In this document: positions 15,882 through 23,369 of the stretch, piece after piece
Layout of the letters: every line of letters starts with the position of its first letter
Position numbering within the stretch: the stretch's first letter is position 1
Source of the DNA: Acidobacteriota bacterium
GTDB lineage: Bacteria; Acidobacteriota; Thermoanaerobaculia; Multivoradales; J023
DNA: 64,000 bases
Direction: 5' to 3'
Assembly: GCA_029263315.1 (NCBI GenBank)
Contig: JAJCXR010000045.1
Location: 124,001 to 188,000, forward strand
Program-made: the position numbers and the translations under genes
Notes under the pieces: model-generated
Databases searched by the model: none
What the model saw: only the letters and a program-made list of their open reading frames with translations
What the model was told of the DNA's origin: nothing

Positions 15882-17261
15882 ATGGGCTCGCCTCCGTCGG
15901 CCTTTGAACGCGCTGCCCCCAGATTGCGGGAGATTCTAGGCGACCGATTGAGCACCGTCACCGCCGTGCTCAAGCACCACGGACGGGACGAATCCTGGCA
16001 TCCGGCCCATCCCCCCGCCGCCGTCGCCTTCCCCGTCAGCACCGAGGAAGTGGTCGCCGTCGTCCGCTGCTGTGGCGAGGCCCGGTTGCCGTTGGTGCCC
16101 TTCGGCGCCGGTACCTCGGTGGAGGGACACGTATTGCCCCCGGAAGGGGCCCTGAGCCTCGACATGTCGCAGATGAACCGCGTCTTGGCCATCCGCCCCG
16201 AGGACCTCGACGCCACCGTCGAGGCGGGGGTGACCCGGCACCAGCTCAACAGGCTCTTGGCGGACCAAGGCATGTTCTTCGCCGTCGATCCCGGGGCGGA
16301 GGCGACCCTCGGTGGCATGGCGGCGACGCGGGCCAGCGGCACCACGGCGGTGCGTTATGGCACCATGCGCGACACCGTCATCGCCCTGCGGGTGGTGCTG
16401 GCGGATGGCCAGGTCATCGACACCGGGCGGCGGGTGCGCAAATCGTCCACCGGTTACGATCTGACCCGGCTCTTCGTCGGCTCCGAGGGCACCCTGGGGG
16501 TGATCACCGAAGTGACGGTGCGGGTCTTCGGTTTGCCGGAGTCCATGTCGGCGGCGGTGGTTTCCTTTGCCAGCATCGAGCAGGCGGTGAGCACCGCCAT
16601 GGAAACCATCCAGAGCGGCATTCCGGTGGCCCGGATCGAGCTTCTGGATACCACCATGGTGCAAGCGGTCAATCGCTACGCCGGCAGTGAGCATGCCGAG
16701 CAACCGACGCTATTTCTCGAATTTCACGGCAGCGCCGCGGCGGTGGCGGAGCAGTCGGAAGAGGTGGGCCAGATCGCCGCCGTGCACGGGGCCGGAGATT
16801 TTCGCTGGACAGCGGCCGCCACAGCCCGTCAAGAGCTCTGGCATGCCCGTCACCATGCCTATTACGCGGCCCTGGCCCTGCGTCCCGGTAGCCGAGCCTG
16901 GTCGACGGATGTCTGTGTGCCGCTGTCACGGCTCGTCGAGTGCATCGCTGCAACCCACCGCGATCTCGAATCCAGCTTCCTGCCGGCCCCGCTGGTGGGA
17001 CACGTCGGCGATGGAAACTTCCACTGCATCATCCTCTTCGATCCCGAGAATCCCGGCGAGCGAGCGGAAGCGGAACGCTTGAACCGACGGCTGGTGAGCC
17101 GTGCCCTCGACATGGAAGGCACCTGTAGCGGTGAGCACGGCGTTGGATTGGGCAAGCGGCAGTTCTTGCAGCAAGAGCATGGCCCGGCCTTGCTGCTGAT
17201 GCGTCGGTTGAAGCAAAACCTCGATCCGCAAGGTCTGTTCAATCCCGGCAAGCTTATTTGA
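15882..17261 (+). CDS. FAD-linked D-lactate/glycolate dehydrogenase (GlcD/Dld family)
   Basis: 459 residues; GAGGA precedes the ATG. The N-terminal half is an FAD-binding PCMH domain (VPFGAGTSVEGHVLP; VDPGAEATLGGMAATRASGTTAVRYGTMRD; STGYDLTRLFVGSEGTLGVITEVT). The C-terminal FAD-oxidase domain shows HVGDGNFHCIILFD and CSGEHGVGLGKRQFL, with the metal/substrate histidines. Such enzymes oxidise D-lactate, glycolate or D-2-hydroxyacids and pass electrons to the respiratory chain. There are no GlcE/GlcF or iron-sulfur partner genes nearby, which favours a stand-alone D-lactate dehydrogenase (cytochrome) type. The exact substrate is not settled. Confidence 0.9.
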   Translation: MGSPPSAFERAAPRLREILGDRLSTVTAVLKHHGRDESWHPAHPPAAVAFPVSTEEVVAVVRCCGEARLPLVPFGAGTSVEGHVLPPEGALSLDMSQMNRVLAIRPEDLDATVEAGVTRHQLNRLLADQGMFFAVDPGAEATLGGMAATRASGTTAVRYGTMRDTVIALRVVLADGQVIDTGRRVRKSSTGYDLTRLFVGSEGTLGVITEVTVRVFGLPESMSAAVVSFASIEQAVSTAMETIQSGIPVARIELLDTTMVQAVNRYAGSEHAEQPTLFLEFHGSAAAVAEQSEEVGQIAAVHGAGDFRWTAAATARQELWHARHHAYYAALALRPGSRAWSTDVCVPLSRLVECIAATHRDLESSFLPAPLVGHVGDGNFHCIILFDPENPGERAEAERLNRRLVSRALDMEGTCSGEHGVGLGKRQFLQQEHGPALLLMRRLKQNLDPQGLFNPGKLI

Positions 17262-17304
17262 CGACTCTTTCCACAGTGACGCTGCACCTGAGATACCGGA
17301 GACC

Positions 17305-17817
17305 ATGAACCAGGGAACAACAATCAATATCTCTAGACGGCGTAGCTGGCTACTGACTTTGGGGGCGCTGACACCTTGTTTTCAAGCACAGGGACAGCTC
17401 TTCGTCCGCGAGTCCACCTGGGGGTTGATCGAGCCTCCGCAGGTTGCCTTCGCAGGGCTCGTGGAGTTGGTCTCAGCTCTCCTCCTGCTGCAACTTTCGA
17501 TGGTGCTCTTCTGCGTCCTGTTGATGCGACGCAAATGGCGTTTGGCCAAAAAGGTGCCCAGCCTCGAGCGTCGCCTCGATCATCTGACGGCCCGTAAGGA
17601 GTTGCGACGACGCATCACCAAGGGTTCGAAGCCCCTCGTCTGGATGACTTATATCCTGGCTCCGTTGTCCGGCCTGGGCGGCATTTTCCTCGGCAGCCCC
17701 TTCATGCTCGGGCCCGTCGATGTGGCGCTGATCATGGCCTTGGCGTCCATGGTGGTCTTGGTGATCGGAGCTCTGACTCTGTCGCGCATCAAGCAAATGG
17801 CTCAGTGGGTCCCCTGA
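17305..17817 (+). CDS. Membrane protein of unknown function
   Basis: 170 residues, GGAGA just before the ATG. The N-terminus (SRRRSWLLTLGALTPCFQAQG) resembles a signal sequence. Three further hydrophobic segments lie at about 47-75, 110-134 and 137-159, separated by a basic cytoplasmic-type loop (MRRKWRLAKKVPSLERRLDHLTARKELRRRITKG). No family is recognised. It lies 43 bp after the dehydrogenase gene on the same strand and may be read through from it; it converges on the SpoIIE-phosphatase gene. Confidence 0.65.
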   Translation: MNQGTTINISRRRSWLLTLGALTPCFQAQGQLFVRESTWGLIEPPQVAFAGLVELVSALLLLQLSMVLFCVLLMRRKWRLAKKVPSLERRLDHLTARKELRRRITKGSKPLVWMTYILAPLSGLGGIFLGSPFMLGPVDVALIMALASMVVLVIGALTLSRIKQMAQWVP

Positions 17818-17852
17818 CGGCTAGTGACGTGCCGATGGTTGGACGCCCGACG

Positions 17853-20162
17853 CTAACGGCGCTGGATGACCAGGAGGGTGACGTCATCGTTGGGCGCGCA
17901 GTCGACGCACCAGGCGTCCATGGCTGCGCACAGGGCGTCGCGGACGGCGGCGGGGGATTGCCCGGCCACCTCGGAGAACACCTGGCGCAGGCGCTGGTAG
18001 CCGAAGACATCTTTTTGTCGACCGTCGGGGCCGGAGGCCAGCAACTCGGGCACACCATCGCTGGTCAGCAGTAGGGTATCGCCCGGCTGCAAGGGCACCT
18101 CGGCTTGCCGGTAAGTGCTGGGCAAACGGCTGCCCAAGGGCATGCCCGGTAACGCCAGCTCTTCGACCTTACCCTCGGCGGCCCGGTAGAGCAGGGCCGG
18201 TGGCATGCCGGCGGCGGCCAGGCTCAAGCGGTCGGGACGCAACTCGGCGATGCTCAAGGCCATGGACATGCGGCCGAGATCCATGCGGCGCACGATCTTG
18301 GCCGCCTCCTGCAGAAAGGCGCTAGGTCCGGTGGCGGTATGGTAGGTGGAGAACAGGCTTTTGGTCACCGTCACCATGGTTCCGGCGCGGGCCCCGTGGC
18401 CGGTGGCGTCGCCGATGGCGACGGTGAGCACGTCCCCCTCCTGGCGATAGTCATAGTAGTCCCCGCCCACCTCGGTGGCGGTGCGGATCTCCACCGCCAG
18501 CTCGAAGTCGGCATGGCGCGGCAAAGCCTTGGGCAACAGCGACAGCTGAAACTCCCTCGCCTCTTCCAGCTCGCGGGTCTTGCGATCCACATCCGCCTGC
18601 AAGAGCTGCCGTTGTAGCTCCTCGTCGCGACGGCGTCGCTCCTCCTCGTGGCGTCGCGCCTGGTGCTCGGAGAGCTGTTGCGCCATGCTGTTGAAGGTGC
18701 TGGCCAACTGGCCGATTTCGTCGGCGGAGCGCACCTCGACGCGGGCGTCGAGATCGCCCGCGGCGATACGCTCGGCGCCCTCGGTCACCGTTTGTAGATC
18801 GCCGGTGATGCGTCGGGAGAGGGGCGCGATGCCGAACAGAGCGAGGCCGATGAGGCCGATGCCGTAGAGAAAGTTGCGGCTGGCGGTGCGTCGGATCTCG
18901 GCCATCGGGCCCCCCAGGGGCCTGGCGATTCCGAAGGTGAACTGACCGTCCCCTTCCTCGAGCGCCGTCACCACCCAGGGCTGGTCGTCGATGTGTTGCA
19001 CCGTCGGCGACTCGGGGGTCGACAGGTCCAGTTGTTCCAGGACCCCACGATCCTCGTCCTCGGCAACAAACAGTCGACCGTCTTCGTCGAGGGCAAATGG
19101 AACTTCCCCCTGGTCGCGGTCGATGTAGGCGAGCACGCGGCGCAACAGGGCATCGGCGCGGATCTCCGGCTGCACCCGGGCCATGATCCGGTCCCCTTGG
19201 CGCAGCGGGATGTCGATGGGACGACCGAACAGGCGATCCGCCGCCAGCGCTGCCGGGGATGGACCGCCGGATGGCGAGTCGGGCGCCTGGCCTCGTACCC
19301 CGTCGGCCGACCGTTGCATCTCCTGCCCTGGAGTCGCCCCCCCTTGGGTCGAGGGAGGTTGCCCATCGGGACCCGGCGGCCCTGCGGCGGCCCCCCCGGA
19401 GGTTTCCTCATCGGTGCTGATGAAGGCCCGCCAGCGGGTCTCGGCGTCTGCCGTTTCAACCCGTTCGAGCCGATAGCTGAACGGAGTGCCCCAGATCTCC
19501 GCCTCGCCGCTGGGGGCGGAATCGAGGGCACCGAGGGCTTGTAGGACTTGGGCACCGGCGGTCAACGTCTGGACCAAGGTTCCGAGCTCGGGATCGTCGC
19601 TGAAGTCTTCGAGATCGAAGCTCAGCCGGCCCTCGATGTGCACGGGATCGGCTCCCTCCTGGCCCGGCGAGGGGGGCTGTGGAACGCCTTCAGGAAGGCC
19701 CTCAGGGGTCGGGGCGGGTTGCGGCAGGGCGGCGATTTCGAGCCTCGAAGACTGGGGAGATACGGCGCCGTCGGCCGACTCCAGCGGAGGGGACGGCGGC
19801 AAGGCGGGGGCCACCGGTGTGACCCTCAACGAAGTCAACAGGCCGGCGTCTTCCCCCAGCATATCGACGAGTTGGTCCAACTTCAGGCCCATATCCCCAC
19901 CGCCCTCGGCCGTCGGATCGGCCTGCAGCGGAGAGGCAGCCCGATCCGCCGTTCCGCTGGCCAGGCGCTCGAAGCGGTTCGCCAAGCCGTTGCGCACCTC
20001 GTCCATGCGCCGCTCCAGCTCTTCGGCGGTGGCAATGGCCTCATCCTCGGTGGATTGGCGGACCGCCTCCAGTGAAGAGTAATAGGAATAGAGTACCAAG
20101 CCGGTCAAGGGCACGACGGCGAGCAGAAAAAAGGCCAGGATCAATCGTAAGCGGATCTTCAA
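17853..20162 (-). CDS. Membrane-bound SpoIIE/RsbU-type protein phosphatase with HAMP domain
   Basis: 769 residues from a TTG at 20162 with GGAG 8 nt upstream. TM1 is at about 5-27; a periplasmic region of about 400 residues follows, much of it Pro/Gly/Gln/Ser-rich and low in complexity; TM2 reads FLYGIGLIGLALFGIAPLS. Then come a HAMP domain (RRITGDLQTVTEGAERIAAGDLDARVEV), a coiled coil rich in Arg/Glu, and a PPM phosphatase domain with all metal aspartates present (GGDYYDY, IGDATGHGA, TSDGV, NDDVTLLVI). Such proteins dephosphorylate anti-anti-sigma (STAS) partners in partner-switching stress circuits. No STAS or RsbW-like gene is adjacent, so its target lies elsewhere. Confidence 0.9.
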   Translation of the reverse strand: MKIRLRLILAFFLLAVVPLTGLVLYSYYSSLEAVRQSTEDEAIATAEELERRMDEVRNGLANRFERLASGTADRAASPLQADPTAEGGGDMGLKLDQLVDMLGEDAGLLTSLRVTPVAPALPPSPPLESADGAVSPQSSRLEIAALPQPAPTPEGLPEGVPQPPSPGQEGADPVHIEGRLSFDLEDFSDDPELGTLVQTLTAGAQVLQALGALDSAPSGEAEIWGTPFSYRLERVETADAETRWRAFISTDEETSGGAAAGPPGPDGQPPSTQGGATPGQEMQRSADGVRGQAPDSPSGGPSPAALAADRLFGRPIDIPLRQGDRIMARVQPEIRADALLRRVLAYIDRDQGEVPFALDEDGRLFVAEDEDRGVLEQLDLSTPESPTVQHIDDQPWVVTALEEGDGQFTFGIARPLGGPMAEIRRTASRNFLYGIGLIGLALFGIAPLSRRITGDLQTVTEGAERIAAGDLDARVEVRSADEIGQLASTFNSMAQQLSEHQARRHEEERRRRDEELQRQLLQADVDRKTRELEEAREFQLSLLPKALPRHADFELAVEIRTATEVGGDYYDYRQEGDVLTVAIGDATGHGARAGTMVTVTKSLFSTYHTATGPSAFLQEAAKIVRRMDLGRMSMALSIAELRPDRLSLAAAGMPPALLYRAAEGKVEELALPGMPLGSRLPSTYRQAEVPLQPGDTLLLTSDGVPELLASGPDGRQKDVFGYQRLRQVFSEVAGQSPAAVRDALCAAMDAWCVDCAPNDDVTLLVIQRR

Positions 20163-20405
20163 GGGGGGCTCTCCACCCGCTTGGGGAGTGAGATTTCGAA
20201 GTCGAAGCGGTCACCGCCAGGACGGGCATCGCAGTAGCAATCCTTAGATTCTACGCCACGGCGCCGCCGAGGTTCTGAAAACCTGACAGCATCACCTCCG
20301 CTCCGCCTCGATCCCGCACCGTCGGCTGCTAGGGTAGACTACCGATTCCAAGTTTCCAGACCGCAACCCCCTCGATCCATAGCAGTCGTGCCACAGAGGA
20401 GTGCC

Positions 20406-21614
20406 ATGTATCCAAGTCCCTCCATCCCGCCTATCCCAACCACCCTGGCCACCGTCGGTCGAGCCCTTGTGCTGCTGCTGAGCCTGGTTTGTCTCTCGAC
20501 CCCGACGGCTCGCAGCGACGATACGGTTGGCGAGACCTCAGGCCTCGGCCGCAGTGGCGATGGTCTACCGTTGGACGTTGACGGAAACGCCCACTACGCT
20601 ACCTTTTCCCTGTGCGCCATCGATCCTGCCACCGGCGAGGCCGCAGTGGCGGTGACCACCCGGGTGCCCTTCGTCGGTCGAGCGGTGCCGTGGGTGCGGG
20701 CCGGGGTGGGGGCGGTGGCGACCCAAGCTTGGACGGTGGTGGAATACGGACATCAGGGGCTCGATTTGATGGCCGCTGGCAAAAGCCCACAAGAGGCCCT
20801 CGATAGTCTGTTGGCGGACGATGAAGGGCGCCAACGTCGGCAGCTCGGGCTGATCGACATGCAGGGACGCACCGCGTCTCATACCGGCAGCGGCAACGGC
20901 GACTGGGCCGGCAGCAGGCAGGGAGAGAACTACACGGTGCAAGGCAATATCTTGCTTGGGCCGCAGGTGGTCGAGGCCGTCGCGGCGCATTTCGAGTCCA
21001 CCGCCGGTTCGGGCATGGAGTTGGCGGAGCGCATGATCCTCGCTCTGGAGGCGGGACAAGCCGAGGGCGGTGACAAGCGCTGGGGCTATTTCCAATCGGC
21101 GGCGCTGCGGGTCGCCGACCCCGACGATCCGGGTCGCGGTGGCGATCACATTTCCTTGGCCATCGACGTCGGGGAGCATCCGCGGCCGGTGCAGGAGATG
21201 AAGCGCATCTACTACACCACGCAGCGTCGCCTCGGCTACCGCGACTTCTCTGAGGTGAAGGGACCTGACGTCATCGAGCTCAAACGTCTGCTGCACGCCA
21301 TCGGCTATTGGGGCGAAGACTTGCAGACCTTCCCCGAGGCGCCCGCCTTCGCTGGCGACCGTGACTTGATGCGCCGTGACCCCGACGCCTTCATGGTCCA
21401 AGTGGAAGCCTTTCGCAAGGAATCCAGGGCCTACGAGGATACCTACGCCGTCTATGACGTGGCCACCCTCGAGGCGGTACAACGTTTTCGTCAAGAGCAC
21501 GGGCTGGACTTCATCGGCAATGCCAGGGGATTGGTCGACCAGCGGCTGGTGGAGGCCCTGAAACAGGGGGCGTCCGACAAGGCCGGGAAGGCCGACGACC
21601 CCGATGTCCCATGA
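20406..21614 (+). CDS. Exported DUF1028 protein with C-terminal peptidoglycan-binding-like domain
   Basis: 402 residues from the ATG at 20406 (GAGGAG upstream; a GTG at 20388 is less likely). A signal peptide of about 40 residues is followed by the DUF1028 domain (HYATFSLCAIDPATGEAAVAVTTRVPFVG; VGAVATQAWTVVEYGHQGLDLMAAGKSP; LGLIDMQGRTASHTG), an Ntn-hydrolase-like fold of uncertain activity. The last ~120 residues (VIELKRLLHAIGYWGE...YDVATLEAVQRFRQEHGL) look like a peptidoglycan-binding domain 1 arrangement, interrupted by an insertion. Its 3' end overlaps the next gene by 11 bp, implying translational coupling with an asparagine-synthetase-like enzyme. Confidence 0.83.
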   Translation: MYPSPSIPPIPTTLATVGRALVLLLSLVCLSTPTARSDDTVGETSGLGRSGDGLPLDVDGNAHYATFSLCAIDPATGEAAVAVTTRVPFVGRAVPWVRAGVGAVATQAWTVVEYGHQGLDLMAAGKSPQEALDSLLADDEGRQRRQLGLIDMQGRTASHTGSGNGDWAGSRQGENYTVQGNILLGPQVVEAVAAHFESTAGSGMELAERMILALEAGQAEGGDKRWGYFQSAALRVADPDDPGRGGDHISLAIDVGEHPRPVQEMKRIYYTTQRRLGYRDFSEVKGPDVIELKRLLHAIGYWGEDLQTFPEAPAFAGDRDLMRRDPDAFMVQVEAFRKESRAYEDTYAVYDVATLEAVQRFRQEHGLDFIGNARGLVDQRLVEALKQGASDKAGKADDPDVP

Positions 21615-23313
21615 TTTGACTTTCGGCACCCGCCGTCCCGTGGTGGTGGTGGATGGGGCCAGCGCCTATCGGCCCATCGATCTGCCGCAACGGCCGGAGT
21701 TGGAAATCCACTGGCGTGGCAGCTGGGCAACCGACGGCGAAGGCGGCGTCGCCGGGCAGATCCTCGAGGCCCTGGAGGCGGACGACTGGACGCGGCGGGA
21801 CGGTCGATTCTCGCTGCTCTGCCATCACCGGCCACGGCGTCGCCTGACGGTGATCAGCGATCGCTTCTCCTTCCTGCCCATCTACCGCTGTCAAGGCCCG
21901 GATGGCCATGTCCTGGCGACGACCCAGCACGCTTTGGCCCACCGCGGCCTGGTGGACGGTAGTTGGGATATGGAAGCCCTGAGCGAGATCCTCGCTTTCA
22001 ATTTCCCCCTCGACGGCAAGACGCTGATGGCCGGTGTGCGCGCCTTGGGCACCGCCCAATGCTGGGAATTCGACCTCGAGGACGGGGGCTTCGAAGAACG
22101 CTCCACCTGGCGTCCGGCCAGCCTCCTGGCGGGGCCTCGACAGCCTTTTGAGGCCCTGCAGGAGGAGCTCGTGGAGCACTTCGAGGGCGGCGTCGCCAGC
22201 TTATTGCAGGGCCACGAGCAGGTGGGGACGACCCTCTCGGGCGGCATCGATTCCCGCTGTCTTCTGGCGGCGGCACAGCGGCTGAATCCGCAGCTGTCCG
22301 CCTACCACGTCAGCGTCGAGGGCAGCCGCAGCGAGGTGTATGCCCGGCGCATCGCCGCCATGCGGCAGTTGCCGTTGACGGTGCTGTCGGTGGGCGAGGA
22401 TTTTGCCGCCGGTTACTTCGACAAGCTGCGCAATATCGTCCGCCTCTCGGAGGGCATGAGCTTCAACTCGGAAGCGGAGGGCCATTTTCTTCGCGACCAC
22501 GTGGACGGTCCGTCGGTGATCCTGCACGGCGGTTTTGCCGAGCTGTCGAAGATGGCGGACCTGCGGCGTTACCATGTGGGGGAGGGCCTGTTGGCGCAAT
22601 CCGCCTCGGCGGTGGCCAGCTATCTGTGGCCGCGGTGGCAGCGTCGCTTCGAGAACCGCCTCCAGGTCTTGGCCCCCGAGCTGCGACGGGCCGTCGAAGC
22701 CCCAGCGCGGGCCAATTTCGAGTCCCTGTGCCAGGGTATCGCCGCCTCCCATCCCGAGCTGGGTCCAGAAGATGTGGTGCAGTGTTATTTTCTACAACAC
22801 GCCGTCCAGGTGGAGCGCTACAGCGCCTTGGTATGGAACGACGCCGTCACCACCCAATTCCCCTTCGCCTCGCCACGCTACTTGGATACCCTGCTGCAAG
22901 TGCGCACCGCCGATCGCCTGGAGCAGCGTTTTCAAATGGCCTACCTGCGCGGCCGAGCGGCGGACCTCTACAACGTGCCCGATGCCAACACCGGTCTCCA
23001 CATCACGGCCCCGGCCTGGCGTCGCAAGATCCATTGGTTCGTCGAGAAAGTTCAAGTCAAGCTGTTCCAACGCAAGTACTTGCTGGAGCATGGGGACTTT
23101 CCGGCTTGGATGTCCAACATGCAACCCACACCCGAGACGGTGCTGCTCGACGACCTCGATGACAGGTGCTTCGACCGCCAGGCCCTAGGGGCGGTCATCG
23201 AAGCTTCGAAGCGTTCCCCCAAGGCTGGAGATATCGTCGAGCCGCTGCTCATGCTCGAGCTTTGGCGACAGCGCATGGGCGCCGGGGGGAAGGGCGTCGG
23301 TGGGATGGGCTAG
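21604..23313 (+). CDS. Asparagine-synthetase-like protein with degenerate glutaminase domain
   Basis: 569 residues. The N-terminal ~190 residues resemble a class II glutamine amidotransferase fold (DGRFSLLCHHRPRRRLTVISDRFSFLPIYR), but the catalytic Cys2 is missing (the chain begins MSHDLTF). From about residue 190 on it is an asparagine-synthase domain with the PP-loop TTLSGGIDSRCLLAAA and later FPFASPRYLDTLLQ. It probably activates a carboxylate with ATP and uses free ammonia or an amine; lasso-peptide and beta-lactam synthetases of this superfamily show similar degeneration. Overlap with the DUF1028 gene suggests a shared pathway. The substrate is unknown. Confidence 0.82.
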   Translation: MSHDLTFGTRRPVVVVDGASAYRPIDLPQRPELEIHWRGSWATDGEGGVAGQILEALEADDWTRRDGRFSLLCHHRPRRRLTVISDRFSFLPIYRCQGPDGHVLATTQHALAHRGLVDGSWDMEALSEILAFNFPLDGKTLMAGVRALGTAQCWEFDLEDGGFEERSTWRPASLLAGPRQPFEALQEELVEHFEGGVASLLQGHEQVGTTLSGGIDSRCLLAAAQRLNPQLSAYHVSVEGSRSEVYARRIAAMRQLPLTVLSVGEDFAAGYFDKLRNIVRLSEGMSFNSEAEGHFLRDHVDGPSVILHGGFAELSKMADLRRYHVGEGLLAQSASAVASYLWPRWQRRFENRLQVLAPELRRAVEAPARANFESLCQGIAASHPELGPEDVVQCYFLQHAVQVERYSALVWNDAVTTQFPFASPRYLDTLLQVRTADRLEQRFQMAYLRGRAADLYNVPDANTGLHITAPAWRRKIHWFVEKVQVKLFQRKYLLEHGDFPAWMSNMQPTPETVLLDDLDDRCFDRQALGAVIEASKRSPKAGDIVEPLLMLELWRQRMGAGGKGVGGMG

Positions 23314-23369
23314 CCTGATCCCGTCTCGAGGTGCTGAAATCGTTGCCAGCGAGCTCCAGCCAAGGCGGC

